Counted from the first letter of the stretch, positions 33,156 through 46,264 are shown. The stretch is 64,000 bases of DNA from Nicotiana tabacum (GCF_000715075.1 NC_134100.1:27944042-28008041); one strand, 5' to 3'. Translations and numbers: made by a program. The notes: generated by a model not told the origin, from the sequence alone.

Positions 33156-36100
33156 ATGGCGAGGACACGTGCTTCCTCTTCTACCGCACAACAGCCTGAG
33201 CCCCCAGCAGCAGCCCCTATTAGGGGCAGAGGGCGAGGCCGAGGCCGTGCCAGAGGCCGAGGCCGGGGCAGAGCTCAGACCCGAGCAGCATTTCCAGCGA
33301 TGGAGCCTCAGGTCGATTTTGAGGAGGAGGCTCCGGCCCCAGCTGTTCCAGTTGGCCCAGCTCAGGTCCCGGATGGTTTCATAGCCACTCCAGTGCTTCA
33401 GGACACTTTGGTCCGACTGGTAGGCTTTATGGAGGGAATTTCTAGAGTGGGTTTGCTTCCCGTAGCTCCAGTTACATCTCAGGTTGGGGGAGGAATTCAG
33501 ACTCCCGATACTTGTACTGCAGAGCCGGTAGCTCCTCAGGCTCAGGTTCCAGCAGTTCAGCCAGCTGTGGCAGCCAAGCCAGGTATTGCGGCTCAGTCCA
33601 ACGATGGTACGGCTATGTCCGTGGATGCTTTGTGGAGGCTTGATCGTTTCACCAAGCTTTTCACTACTACATATAGTGGCACTCCCTCAGAGGATGCTCA
33701 GGATTTCATATTCAGTTGTCATGAGGTTCTACGGAGTATGGGCATTGTAGAGACCAATGGGGTCGACTTCGCCACTTTTCGCCTGGCAGGATCCGCCAAG
33801 ACTTGGTGGAGGGATTTCTGTTTAGCCAGGCCAGCAGGGTCGCCATCATTGACTTGGGATCAGTTTTCAGAGTTATTTCTGGGGAAGTTTCTTCCAGTTA
33901 CTCAGCGAGATGCTCTTCGCGGGCAGTTTGAGCGTCTCCAGCAGGGTCCTATGACGGTCACCTAGTATGAGACCCGGTTCATTGATCTTGCTCGTCATGC
34001 TATTGTGATACTCCCCACCGATAGAGAGAGGGTGCGAAGGTTTATTGATGGGTTGGCCCAGCCGATCCGTGTTCAGATGGCCATGAGTGCCGGTAGTGAG
34101 ATTTCATTTTAGGAGGCGGCAGATGGTGCCCTCCAGATAGAGATGGCACTTGCTCAGGGAGGTGGTCATGGGTCTGATAAGAGGCCCCGTCATTCTGGTA
34201 GATTCAGTGGTACCTCGTCTGGAGGTAGGGATTCTTATGGTAGAGGCCATCCTTCGAGGCCCTTTCAGTCAGCTCTCCAGGCTTCTCATGGTACACCAGG
34301 TGGTCGTGGTCCTCAACCGCAGTATTCTGACCAGCAACTCTTCAGTTCACCATCAGCACCTATCAGTGCACCACCACTTCATTTTTCTCAGCAGCCGAGG
34401 GCTTGTTATACTTGCGACGATGTGAGTCACATTGCCAGATATTGCCCTCGAGCTTCCAGCAGCTCGCAGCAGCAGGGTTCTCGCCCGATGATCCAGGCAC
34501 TAGTTGCCCCACCGCCTACCCAACCGGCTGGAGGCGGGGGTAAAGGACATAGAGGTGGAGGTAGAGGTCTTAGAGGTGGAGCTCAGACCGCTAGAGGTAG
34601 GGGTCAGCCAACAGCAGATCGTCCCAGGGATATGATTCAGGGAGGTGGGTCCCAGCCCCATTATTATGCTTTGCCAGCCAGGCCAGAGGCTGAGTCATCA
34701 GATGCTGTGATTACAGGTACTATTCTGGTCTGTGATAGGGATGCTTCTGTGCTATTTGATCCCGGATCTACGTATTCATATGTGTCGTCCTATTTTGCAC
34801 CCTATTTGGTTATGCCTAGTGACTCGTTGAGTATTCCTGTTTATGTGTCAACACCGGTGGGTGATTCTATTGTGGTCGACCAAGTTCATCGTTCTTGTAT
34901 CGTAGTGTTTGGGGGTCTTGAGACCCATGTTGATTTGTTGCTTTTGGACATGGTCGACTTCGATGTTATATTGGGGATGGATTGGTTATCCCCGTACCAT
35001 GCTATCTTGGATTGCCATGCCAAGACCGTAACCTTAGCCTTACCTGATTTACCCCGTTTAGAGTGGAGAGGGACTTCTGGTCACTGTACCCGCAGTGTTA
35101 TCTCGTATATGAAAGCTCGGCGTATGGTCGAGAAGGGATGTTTGGCCTACTTGGCGTATGTTCGCGATTCTAGCGCGGAGGCCCCTTCTATTGATTCTGT
35201 GCCCGTTGTTCGGGAGTTTCCTGAGGTTTTCCCTTCAGACTTGCCGGGTATGCCGCTCGACAGGGATATTGACTTTTGTATTGATTTGGCCTCGGGCACT
35301 CAGCCCATTTCTATCCCGCCATATCGTATGGCCCCGCCGGAGTTGAAAGAGTTAAAGGAACAACGACAGGATTTTCTTGAGAAAGGTTTCATTAGACCCA
35401 GTGTTTCACCTTGGGGTGCTCCAGTGTTGTTTGTTAAGAAAAAGGATGGTTCGATGAGAATGTGCATCGATTACCGGCAATTGAACAGGGTTACAATTAA
35501 GAATAAGTACCCACTGCCGAGGATCGATGATTTATTCGACCAGCTTCAGGGTGCGAGGGTGTTTTCAAAGATAGATTTGAGATCTGGCTACTACCAGATG
35601 AGGATTAGGGCGTCTGATGTCCCTAAGACAACATTTCGCACTCGGTATGGGCACTATGAGTTTTTGGTCATGTCATTTGGATTGACTAATGCCCCAACAG
35701 CGTTCATGGAGTTGATGAACCGAGTGTTCAGACCTTATTTGGACTTGTTCGTGATAGTCTTCATTGACGATATTCTTATATACTCCCGCAGTCAGGAGGA
35801 GCATGAGCAGCACCTCAGAGTGGTCCTTCAGACCCTAAAGGATAGTCAGTTGTATGCTAAGTTCTCAAAGTGCGAGTTTTGGTTGAGTTCGGTCGCATTC
35901 CTGGGTCATGTCGTATCAGCAGCAGGTATTCAGGTAGACCCGAAGAAGAAAGAGGCAGTCAAGAACTGGCCTCGACCAGCTTCAGCTACGGATATTTGGA
36001 GTTTCCTGGGGTTAGCAGGTTACTACCGTCGGTTCGTGTGTGTGTGTGTGTGTGGGGGGGGGGGGGTTCATCCATTGTAGCCCCTATGACCAGATTGACC

Positions 36101-38179
36101 CAGAAGGGTGTCCAGTTCAGGTGGTCGGACGAGTGTGAGGCGAGCTTTCAAAAGCTCAAGACGGCTCTGACTACGACACCAGTATTGGTTTTGCCCACAG
36201 GTTCAGGGCCATATACGGTCTATTGTGATGCGTCTCGTATTGGGCTTGGTGTAGTGTTGATGTAGGAAGGCAAAGTCATTGCTTATGCTTCAAGGCAGTT
36301 GAAGATCCACGAGAAGAATTATCCGGTTCATGATCTCGAGTTGGCCGCCATTGTTCATGCCTTGAAGATCTGGAGGCATTACTTATATGGCACGACGTGT
36401 GAGGTTTACACTGATCACAAGAGTCTTCAGTATCTGTTCAAGCAGAGAGAGTTGAATTTGAGGCAGAGGAGGTGGTTAGAGTTGCTAAAGGATTATGATG
36501 TTACTATCTTATACCACCCGGGGAAGGCCAACGTGGTGGCCGATGCATTGAGCAGGAAGTCCGCCAGCATGGGTAGTCTTGCTTATATTCCAGTCAGCCA
36601 GAGATCGCTTGCTTTGGATGTTCAGGCCTTGGCCAATAGTCTTGTGAGGTTGGATATTTTTGAGCCTAGCAGAGTGTTAGCTTGCACGGTTGCTCGTTCC
36701 TCACTATTAGAGCGTATCCGCGAGCGGCAGTTTGAGGATCCCCATTTGTGTGTCTTGAGAGACACGGTGCAGCGTGGAGGTGCCAAAAAAGTAACCTTAG
36801 ATGTTGATGGTGTATTGAGATTGCAGGGGCGAGTTTGTGTTCCCAATGTTGATGGGATTCGAGAGTTGATCTTAGCGGAGGCCCACAGTTCTCGGTATTC
36901 TATTCACCCGGGCACCGCGAAGATGTATCAGGATCTGAGGCAGTACTATTGGTGGCGTAAGATGAAGAAAGACATCGTTGCGCACGTGGCTCGATGTTTG
37001 AATTGTCAGTAGGTTAAGTACGAGCATCAAAGACCCGGTAGTCTATTTCATAGGATTGCACTTCCCGAGTGGAAGTGGGAGAGGATTACGATAGATTTCG
37101 TTACTGGACTCCCGATGACTCGGAAAAAGTTTGATGCAGTTTGGGTCATTGTTGATAGGCTGACCAAGTCAGCGCATTTCGTTCCTGTTGCAGCCACCTA
37201 TTCGTCTGAAAGGTTAGCCGAGATTTATATTAGGGAGATTGTTCGCCTTCATGGGGTGCCACTATCTATCATTTCGGATCGGGGTACGCAGTTTATCTCG
37301 CATTTCTGGAGAGCGGTTCAGCGAGAGTTGGGCACCGAGGTTGAGTTGAGTACAGCATTTCATCCCCAGACGGACGGTCAGTCCGAGAGGACTATTCAGA
37401 TTCTTGAGGACATGCTCCGAGCCTGTGTCATTGATTTTGGAGGCTCGTGGGACCAGTTTTTGTCTTTAGCAGAGTTCGCCTACAACAACAGCTACCAGTC
37501 CAGCATTCAGATGGCTCCGTATGAGGCGTTGTATGGTAGGCGATGTCGGTCTCCAGTTGTATGGTTTGAGCCGGGAGAGGCTCGATTATTGGGTACCGAT
37601 CTGGTTCAGGAAGCCTTGGACAAGGTCAGGATTATTCAGGATAGACTTCATACAGCTCAGTCCAGACAGAAGAGTTATGCAAACCGCAAGGTCAGAGATG
37701 TTGCTTTCATGGTCGGTGAGCGGGTATTGCTCCGTGTATCACCTATGAAGGGCGTGATGAGATTTGGGAAGAAGGGCAAGCTTAGCCCTAGGTTCATCAG
37801 TCCATTTGATATTCTTGATCGTGTGGGAGAGGTGGCTTATAGACTTGCCTTGCCACCTAGCTTGTTAGCTGTGCATCCCGTGTTTCATGTATCTATGCTC
37901 CGAAAGTATCGCGGAGATCCATCGCACGTGTTAGATTTCAGCACTGTCCAATTGGACAAGGATCTGTCATATGAGGAGGAGCCGGTGGCTATTCTAGACC
38001 AGCAGGTTCGACAGTTGAGGTCGAAGAGTTTTCCTTCGGTGCGTGTTCAGTGGAGAGGTCAGCCTCCTGAGGCATCGACCTGGGAGTCCGAGTCCAATAT
38101 GCGGAGTCGTTATCCTCATTTATTTCCCGACTCAGGTACTTCTTTCTTTTGTCCGTTCGAGGACGAACGGTTGTTTTAG
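33156..38179 (+). pseudogene. Tekay gag-pol polyprotein, broken
   Basis: One continuous frame would run from Met at 33156 (MARTRASSS, then a GRGRGR tract) through capsid, zinc knuckle ([14 protein letters not shown]), aspartic protease (LFDPGS), reverse transcriptase (FIDDILIYS), RNase H ([11 protein letters not shown]), integrase ([12 protein letters not shown] in VIVDRLTKSAHF, D in IISDRGTQF, E in DGQSERT) and a C-terminal chromodomain-like part (VRVQWRGQPPEASTWE). Such proteins copy and integrate the element. Breaks are TAG codons at 33963, 34110, 36263 and 37010, all at sites usually occupied by Gln in the family (inference), and a frameshift at a (GT)n(G)n tract, 36036-36066. It cannot make the full product. 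Confidence 0.93.
36036..36066. repeat. (GT)9(G)13 tract inside the Tekay polymerase
   Basis: The tract lies at the RT/RNase H connection, after YYRRF, and shifts the downstream frame. It resembles the tract at 17997-18026. Slippage in a GTGG-rich codon run, or an assembly error, could explain it. Confidence 0.95.
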
Positions 38180-38180
38180 A

Positions 38181-38189
38181 GGTGGAGAA
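38181..38189 (+). other. Tekay polypurine tract
   Basis: GGTGGAGAA immediately precedes the 3' LTR start TGTGACGACCC. It would prime plus-strand synthesis. Confidence 0.75.
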
Positions 38190-38922
38190 TGTGACGACCC
38201 AAGGGGTCATCACCGTAATTCTTCCTTGTTCTGTGCTCCCGAGGCCTTGAAAACCTCGCTTTTAGTTGCCTCGATTGGCGTGCGCAGTTCGGGTGCATAG
38301 CCGGAAAGTTTTTATGTTAGAATATGTGAATCATGTGAAACATTTGATGAATTTTGGTAGTAATATGCATAATGTTGACTTCGGTCAACATTTTGGGTAA
38401 ATGGACCCGGACTTGTGATTCGACGGTCCCGGAGGGTCCGTAGAAAAATATGGGACTTGGGCGTGTGCCCGGAATCAAATTCTGAGGTCCCAAGCCCGAG
38501 AAATGAATTTTTGAAAGAAATTATTTTTCTCAAATTTGATATGAAAATTTGAAATGAAAAAGGGGTTAGAAAATATAGGTATCGGGCTCGTATTTTGGTT
38601 CCGACGCCCGGTACAAGTCTTAAATATGTGTTAAGCACTATCTGTAAAGTTTGGCTAAAAATGGACGTCATATGACGTGTTTCAGACTAAAAATGGAGAG
38701 TTTGAGTTATGAAAGTTGAAGAAAGAAAATCATGTGTTTGAGGCTTGATCCTATGTATATGACGTTATTTTGGCGATTTGATCACACGAGTAAGTCCGTA
38801 AGATATTTTTAAGGTTGTGTGCATATTTGGTTTGGAGCCCCGACGGCTCGGGTGAGTTTTGAATGGGGCCCGGGAGGTCTTGGAATTAAGAAATATGCAG
38901 GTTCAGGTGTTGCAGACACCAG

Positions 38923-39140
38923 CGCGGCCGCGGTCATTTCCGCGCGGTCCGCGCTGGAGCCGCGCGGTCGCGATGCATTTTTGTGCGGTCCGCGTGGCTG
39001 AGTCTGAGGGCTAGGGTTTCAGGTTAACCAGCGCGGCCACGCACCAAAACAGTGCGGTCCGCGCTGGAAGGGTTCAGAGAAGCCCCACTTTTCTCCCACT
39101 CGGCGCGGCCGCAACACATTTTTGTGCGGTCCGCGCCAGG
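38923..39140. repeat. GCGCGGCCGC/GCGGTCCGC word cluster, Tekay 3' LTR
   Basis: Same cluster as 30784-30970 with one additional GCGCGGTCCGCGCTGG unit, so the number of words has changed since insertion. Confidence 0.85.
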
Positions 39141-40125
39141 TCCTTAGAAAGGTATACAAGTTCGGAAAATCTCAGTCATTTTTCACTTTTCAAAAACCCA
39201 AAACCTAGGAGGCGATTTTCCAAACAACGTTTTTTCTCCAAAACGATTGGTAAGTGATTTCTAACTTAATTCTTTATTCCTTAACATCTTTTAACATAAT
39301 TTCAACTTCAAATCAAAGATTTTCATGGGGAAAATTGGGTATTTTGGGTAGAACCTAGGTTTTCTACAAATTGAGAAGTTGGACCTCAATTTGGGGTCCG
39401 ATTTAAAAACAAATCATATATTGGGATTCATGGGGGAATGGGTAACCGGGTTTTGGTCCAAACCTCGAGTTTCGACCACGTGGGTCCGGGGGTATTTTTG
39501 ACCTTTTTGGGAAAAACCTTGAAAAATCTATTTTCATGCATTGGGGATGATTCATTTAGTAATTATTAATGTGATTAAGTAACTTATGACTAGATTCGAG
39601 CGGTTTGGTGGTGGAATCAAGAGGTAAAGCCGTACTAGAAGCGTGAGTTGAGTTTGGAGCATTCGAGGTAAGTGTTTGTTCTAACTTTGGCTTGAGGGAA
39701 TAAGATTAGGATGATATTTGCTACTTGCTAATGTGGAGTACGGTGTATAGGCATGGTGACGGTTATCTATGCACCGGAGTATAGCATGACCGTGAGTCTT
39801 GATTGCTTTTAATTTGAATAATGTGACACAAACTCCTTGTTTATTTGATGAGTTTCATATAATGTGAACGAGTGAGGTAAAATTGTGATTGGTGTACTTT
39901 TGGAGCGTTAGCTTGAACATGAAGGTGTTAGTTGAGGAAGAATGGATTTAAAAAGGCGAATGTGTTGTGAATACTCCCTTGCCGGGATGTGTAGACTGAT
40001 ATATATACTCTCCCTTGTCGGGATATTTTGGGCTGTTAGGTGTACCCTTGTCGGGTTAAAGGTATTGAGTTGTTATTCTCCCCTGAAGAGGTCTACTATA
40101 TGAAGTCAGATATTATGAACTATAT

Positions 40126-40245
40126 TATGGGATCGTGTGGCACGCCGTCCACTTATATATGATATTATGGGATCGTGTGGCACGCCGTCCACTTATATAT
40201 AATATTATGGGATCGTGTGGCACGCCGTCCACTTATATATGATAT
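40126..40245. repeat. 40-bp minisatellite, three copies, in the Tekay 3' LTR
   Basis: Copies begin at 40126, 40166 and 40206 with the same unit as in the 5' LTR. Confidence 0.97.
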
Positions 40246-40917
40246 TATATCATGGGAACCGAAGTCTCTTCTGCTTATTTCCGATATTTCATTTTTATCT
40301 GTTACTCCCCGATAGCATGTCCCCTCCCAATTTTACTTTGTATTATCTTGTTATTGTTTTCTTGCACTTGTTGTATATATATCTGTACAGGTTAAATGTG
40401 GTAGGTACTGTCTAGCCTCATCACTACTTCGCCGGGGTTAGGCCAGGCACTTACCAGCACATGGGGTCAGTTGTGCTGATGCTACACTCTGTGCATTTTT
40501 GTGCACATATCAGGGAGCAGCTTACGGACCACAGCAGTAGGATTTTTGGGAGCTATCTTCAGTCCAGGGACTCTCGAGGTAGCCTAGCTGGTGTTCGCAG
40601 GCCGAAGTCCCTTTCCATGTTTTTTGTTTGTTCATCTTGTATCAGACAAACATGATGTATTTCCTTTCAGACCTTGTTTGTAGTATTCTGTAGTAGTCTG
40701 TGAGCTAGTAACACTAGACCTTGGGTAGTGATGTGTATTAAACTTCCGCACTTTTGGTTTTCAGTTGCTTTAGATTTAAAGTCTTCCGCTTAAATTTTGT
40801 CTCGTTTATTATATTGTTTGAAAGAAAGCAGGAAAGGTGTTTTAAATATTTGGCTTGCCTAGCTCCGATAGTAGGCGCCATCACGACACCCGATGGTGGG
40901 AAATGCGGGTCGTGACA

Positions 40918-42060
40918 TTTCGTGGTTCAAAAAGATAAAATTCCAAGCAATGTGGTTCAAGCTAATGAAGAAATGAGAATTGATATTTAAGAAAATGTGG
41001 AGGAGACGCAAGATGAAGTGAACCCGTCTAGGGAACACGTGATTGACATGCCAGAACCGGTAGTGCCAAGGCCTCCTCCTCCATGCCCTCAACAGCTTGC
41101 AAAGCTAAATAGTGAGAACCAATTCAAAAAGTTTATTGACATGATGAAGAGTTTGTCTATCAATGTTCCATTGGTTTAGGCTTTAGAGCAAATGTCGGGT
41201 TCTGCTAAGTTCATGAAGGACTTGGTCACCAAGAAAAGATCGATGAATTGTGAAACTATCAAGATGACATATCAAGTGAGTGCTATTGTGCACTCAATGG
41301 CTCCGAAATTGGAAGATCCGGGCGCTTTCACAATCCCTTGCAGTATTGGGAGCACCGATTCTGCCAAAGCTTTATGTGATCTAGGGGCGAGTATCAACTT
41401 GATTCCCTACTCGGTATTCCAAACTTTGGGGATTGGGAAACCAAGGCCCACTTCCATGAGGTTGCAAATGGCGGATCATACTATGAAGAGGCCATTGGGT
41501 ATTATTGATGATGTGTTGGTTCGTGTTGGCAAGTTCATCCTCTCGGCAGACTTTGTGATTCTTGATTATGAAGTGGACTATGAGGTGCCTATTATTTTGG
41601 GTAGACCTTTCCTTGCTACAGGGAAGGCTCTTGTTGATGTGGAAGCCGGTGAGCTCACTTTCTAGTTGGGTGATGAAAAAGTGGTTTTCCATGTGTGCAA
41701 ATCTATGAGGCAACCGAATAGCAATGAAGTTTGTTCGTTCATGGATTTAATGAAGGATGTAATTATTGATGATTCTAGTGCCACAATGAATGTTGAGGAT
41801 AATGTGGAAGCCATTTTGCTCAATCTTGATGATGATGAGGAGAAAAAAGGCTATGTGAAGTGTGTGAATGCATTGCAAGGGATGGGGTCGTACATTTATG
41901 AGCCCCGCAAGCTATCTTTGGATCTTGAAAATCGGAAGACTCCTTTAACAAAGCCCTCAACCGAGGAGCCTCCCACTTTGGAGTTAAAGCCATTGCCTCC
42001 ACATCTCAGGTATGAATTCCTATGTCTTTCTTCTACTTTACCAGTTATTCTTTCTTCTTG
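40918..42060 (+). pseudogene. Athila gag end and protease
   Basis: Continues Athila coding after the Tekay insertion: a Pro-rich linker (PEPVVPRPPPPCPQQ), FKKFIDMMKSLSINVPLV, then the aspartic protease with [17 protein letters not shown] and [22 protein letters not shown] codons at about 41177 and 41663 interrupt it. An acidic linker (LDDDEEKKGYV) leads to the RT. Confidence 0.8.
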
Positions 42061-43480
42061 TTTGACTAACATGCAGGTAGAGTCCACATTGGAGGTGCTA
42101 CAAAGGAGGAAAAGGGCAATCGAATGGACCTTGGCAGATATCCGGGGCATAAACCCCGCCTTTTGCACGCACAAGATTATTTTGGAGGAGGTTGCCAAAC
42201 CTTCCGTTGAACATCAAAGGAGGCTAAATGAAGAAATGCAAAAGGTGGTCAAGAAGGAGATCATAAAATGGTTGGATGCGAGGGTTGTTTACCCCATTCT
42301 GATAGTTCATGGACTTCTCTGGTACAATGTGTCCCTAAGAAAGGGGGCATGGCTATGGTTACCAATGACAAGAATGAGTTGATTCCTACAAGAACGGTGA
42401 CCGGTTGGAGGGTGTGTATGGATTATCACAAGCTCAACAAAGTTACAAGAAAAGATCATTTTCCACTTCCCTTCCTTGTCCATTGCTTGATAGGTTGGCC
42501 GAACGTGCTTTCTATTGTTTCCTCGATGGGTATTCCGGCTACAGTCAAATTCTCATTGCTCCGGAGGATCAAGAAAAGACTACATTCACTTGTCCCTATG
42601 GTACTTTTGCATTCTCACAGATGCCATTTGGGTTGTATAATGCACCGACGACTTTTCAACGGTGTATGATGGCTATTTTCACCGACATGGTGGATGATAT
42701 TCTTGAGGTCTTCATGGATGATTTCTCCGTGGTTGGAAACTCTTTTGATGATTTCTTGAACAATTTGGATAGGGTCTTAGCTAGATGTGAGGAGACAAAT
42801 TTGGTGTTAAATTGGGATAAATGTCACTTCATGGTCGAGGAAGGCATTGTTCTCAGCCACAAAATTTCAAAGCATGGTATTGAGGTCGACAAGGCTAACA
42901 TTGAGGTGATCTGCAAACACCCTCCCCTACGTCTGTGAAGGGAGTGAGGAGCTTCTTGGGTCATGTGGGTTTTTATCGCTGATTCATCAAGGATTTTTCC
43001 AAGGTGGTAAACCCTTTTGTGTAAACTTTTAGAGAAGGATGCCAAGTTCTATTTGAATGAAGATTGTATGAAGGTATTCGAATTGCTTAAGTTCAAGTTC
43101 ACTACTACTCCTATTATTATCGTACGGTATTGGAGCTTGCCTTTTGAGCTCATGTGTGACGCTAGTGATGTGGCAGTTAGAGCGGTTTTGGAATAACGTA
43201 TCAACAAAATCTTCCATCAAGTCTACTATGCAAGCAAGACCATGAATGATGCCCAAGTCAACTACATAGTGACCGAAAAAGAGCTCCTTGCTATTGTTTT
43301 TGCTATGGAGAAGTTCTGCCCGTACTTGATGGGTACAAAGGTGATTGTTCATACCGACCATGCGACACTTCGGTATTTGATTAGCAAGAAAGATTCTAAG
43401 GCATGGTTGATGTGGTGGGTACTTCTAGTGTAAGAGTTTGATCTAGAGATTCAAGACCGCAAGGGTAGTGAAAATCAAGT
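42061..43480 (+). pseudogene. Athila reverse transcriptase and RNase H
   Basis: RT text changes frame near 42470: TVTGWRVCMDYHKLNKVTRK is in one frame, and CFLDGYSGYSQI, MPFGLYNAPTTFQRC and VFMDDFSVVG (the YxDD-type box) in another. RNase H follows with [19 protein letters not shown] and [14 protein letters not shown]. Further shifts and a TAA near 43431 make it non-functional. Confidence 0.85.
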
Positions 43481-44870
43481 GGCAGACCACTTGTCCCGAT
43501 TGAAGGAGGAGGGGAGGCCACATGACGGCCTTGAGATAAATGATTCATTTCTCGAAGAGCAACTCCTAGCCATTTCAATGACCGGGATGCCATGGTTCAC
43601 CGACTTAGCAAACTATCTTGTGAGTGGCATTGTACCGATTGAGTTCTCTTTAAACCAAAGAAAGAAGGTCAAACGGGATTGCCTTGGATATTATTGAGAT
43701 GAGTCGTACCTCTTTCAAATTTCTACCGATGGTGTGTTTCGACGATGCGTATCGGAGGAGGAACAAGTGGGTATTCTTGAGGCTTGCCACTCTTCACTGT
43801 ATGGAGGTCACCATGGTAGAGCAAGAACGGCGGCAAAAGTTTTGAGTTGTGGATTATATTGGCCTACGCTCTACAAGGATGCTAGTGAGCTTGTCAAGCA
43901 TTGTGAAGAATGCCAAAGGCCCGCTGGGATATCAAAGAAGAATGAGATGCCTCTCACCACCATTTTGGAGATAGACATTTTTGATGTGTGGGGTATTGAT
44001 TTCATGGGTCCGTTTATTAGCTCTTGTGGGAACACCTACATTCTAGTCGCGGTTGATTATATGTCTAAGTGGGTCGAGGCTGTTGCTTTTCCCAACAATG
44101 AAGCGAGGATTGTGGTGACATTCTTGAAGAAGAGCATCTTTACGAGGTTTGGTACACCAAGGGCCATTATTAGTGATGGAGGTTCGCATTTTTGCAACAA
44201 GGCTTTTGATTCCTTACTCACAAAGTATGGTTTCACTCACAAAGTATCGACCCCTTATCATCCTCAAGCAAGCGGGCAAGTTGAAGTCTCCAACCGGGAG
44301 ATCAAGAATATTTTGTCAAAGACAGTCAATGCCAACCGGACAGATTGGTCAAGAAAACTTGATGATGCTCTTTGGGCTTATAGGACGGCCTACAAAATAC
44401 CGATCGGGATGTCTCCATACCAATTAGTGTTCGAGAAGGCGTGTCATCTTCTGGTGGAACTTGAGCGTAAGGCCATGTGGGCTTTGAAGAAGTTGAACCT
44501 TGAGTGGGATGTCACCGCAAACCTAAGGGTGCCACTATTGAATGAGCTAGATGAATTTCGGTATCATGCCTACACAAGCTCGTCCCTTTATAAGGAGAAG
44601 ATGAAGTACCTCCATGACAAGTACATCCACAACAAGGAGTTTAAAGAGGGTGATCTTGTACTATCGCTCAATTCCCGATTACGGATGTTTCTGGGCAAGT
44701 TGAAGTCAAAATGGAGTGGCCCATTTGAAGTGGTGAATGTAAACCCCTTTGGTGCTCTAGATTTGAAAAATAAGAACGATGAGGTGTTTAGAGTCAATGG
44801 GCACCGGGTTAAATACTATCTTGGCAAGGTTGATGATGGCCACATCGTGGCGGTTCTCCATTTCAAATGA
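43481..44870 (+). pseudogene. Athila integrase
   Basis: Contains the zinc-binding region ([21 protein letters not shown]) and the catalytic core with [18 protein letters not shown] and [14 protein letters not shown]. It also has a C-terminal SH3-like part ([15 protein letters not shown]). A TGA near 43696 separates an N-terminal piece, but 43734-44870 is open for 378 codons, the longest open Athila segment here. Confidence 0.85.
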
Positions 44871-46264
44871 TTGGTAATCTGCATCGTGCCGCAATGTTAA
44901 ATCAGGCGCTTCTTGAGAGGCAACACATGTGTCTTTTTCTTTTTCTTGTTTTTCTTCTTTAGATTAGATAGGCTTTGTTTTGTGCTAACTAGTTTTGAAG
45001 TGTATGCAGGAATGGGCGTGTTGCAGGGACTGTGCAAGAAAAAGTGGCTAAGTGTCACAAAAGTGCGAACCGCACCAGAATTAAGCGGGCCGCACAATCA
45101 CTCTGTGTCCACACAATTCTGTGTGCGGTCGCACAACTGGAAGACCAAAAGTGCATGCTCTCTGAAGATTGGCCTGTCAAATTTCCTTAACAAATTGTGG
45201 TCGCACTCAAAATTGTACGGTCTGCACAAATTCTGTTGGCGCACTCACTTTTGTGCGGATTGCAAAATGTCTTCAAAGGATCAGATAAAGAGTGCGGACC
45301 GCACTCAAAATTGTGTGGCCGCACTCAGGTAAGTATGGGCCCGACTGGGTCAAATTACATTAGCTCTAAATCTTCTCTCATTTCATCAAGTTAGATTCTC
45401 ACCTGCATTATTCACTACTAGTATGTTCAATCCATGTTAGATTTTTGTTCTTTCTTCTTAATTTGTGTTCTTGTTTTCTTTGATTAATTTAGTTATTTTT
45501 AGGCCTATAAATGTCAAATGTTCTTAATATGTGCTTCAAAATCATGTGAGTAGCTTCGTATATGTTAAGTAGGAACTAGGTAGACCACTAAGCTTGTCAA
45601 TTTGTGCAAACCATGTCTAATTTGTAAAAAGATCGCATGAATCCTAGTTTAATGCTGCTGAAATTGTGCAGCCACACACATTTTTGTGCAGTCCGCAGTT
45701 CTCTAAGCTAGGGAATCTGTGTGCTTGAATTGTACTCCGCTCTCAAAAATATGCGGTCCGCACTGTTAAATGACCAGAGACCTAGTAGTCTGAACCTGGG
45801 GTTGTGCGGCCGCACTCAAAATTATGCGGTACGGACTGACTCTTCTGAGATTATTTTTCCATAACTGGCCTGCAAGTATTATGAATGCATCTGTATGCTA
45901 TGAACCTTAACTCTAACTGATTCTTATTGTTATGAATTGCAAATAATTGTTAGATCACATGGTAGAAGTGACACATCAAAAGGAAGGGGTGAGCCTTCCC
46001 CAGGCTGAGGCCGAGGCAAGAGTAACCTACCACTTTCCATTCAAAGAACCATAAGCAATAAAGCAACCACCAACAGAGTTCCTCAACCCTTCGAGTCTAG
46101 TGAGTATCTCACGTCTAGGGAAGCTTCTGAGGGTAACTCTGAGTAAGCACTGTCTGATACCCAATCTCAACAAGTCCCAAGTAGATTCCATTTAGTAGAT
46201 GAATCCTCTTCCGCTGCTAGTTCTTCTGAAGATTCGGAAGAGGGTAGCCAGCCTCGACCCAGGG
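44871..46264 (+). mobile_element. Athila region after pol, with palindromic words and ORF fragments
   Basis: Non-coding DNA between integrase and the Ogre junction. It has GCGGNCCGC-type word clusters at 45060-45330 and 45660-45835. A 31-codon fragment starts at 45959 (MVEVTHQKEGVSL) and acidic text SSEDSEEGSQPRPRGP lies near 46220. Athila elements often carry an extra ORF here, and these may be its remains. Confidence 0.5.

Larger units (their letters stand above)
30134..40917 (+). mobile_element. Tekay (Del) chromovirus retrotransposon
   Basis: It has 5' LTR 30134-32959, an initiator-Met primer site, a gag-pol frame 33156-38179 ending in a chromodomain-like segment, a purine tract and 3' LTR 38190-40917. 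It sits inside Athila between gag and protease. The LTRs agree at roughly 96-97% in stretches I compared by eye, so it is younger than its host. The 5' LTR lacks its first 80 bp. Confidence 0.92.
38190..40917 (+). repeat. Tekay 3' LTR
   Basis: 2728 bp from TGTGACGACCCAAGGGG to GCGGGTCGTGACA. It has three 40-bp repeat copies and keeps about 40 bp after the array (starting CATGGGAACCGAAGTC) that the 5' LTR lacks. It also has an extra palindrome pair near 38945-38965. Confidence 0.92.

Noticed and set aside
33088..33384. 98-codon ORF starting before the Tekay gag
   Set aside because: It is an alternative frame of the GRGRGR-coding gag start.
36030..36070. Programmed ribosomal frameshift in Tekay
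   Set aside because: The shift coincides with a simple (GT)n(G)n tract that replaces conserved residues. Four other stop codons already disable the frame.
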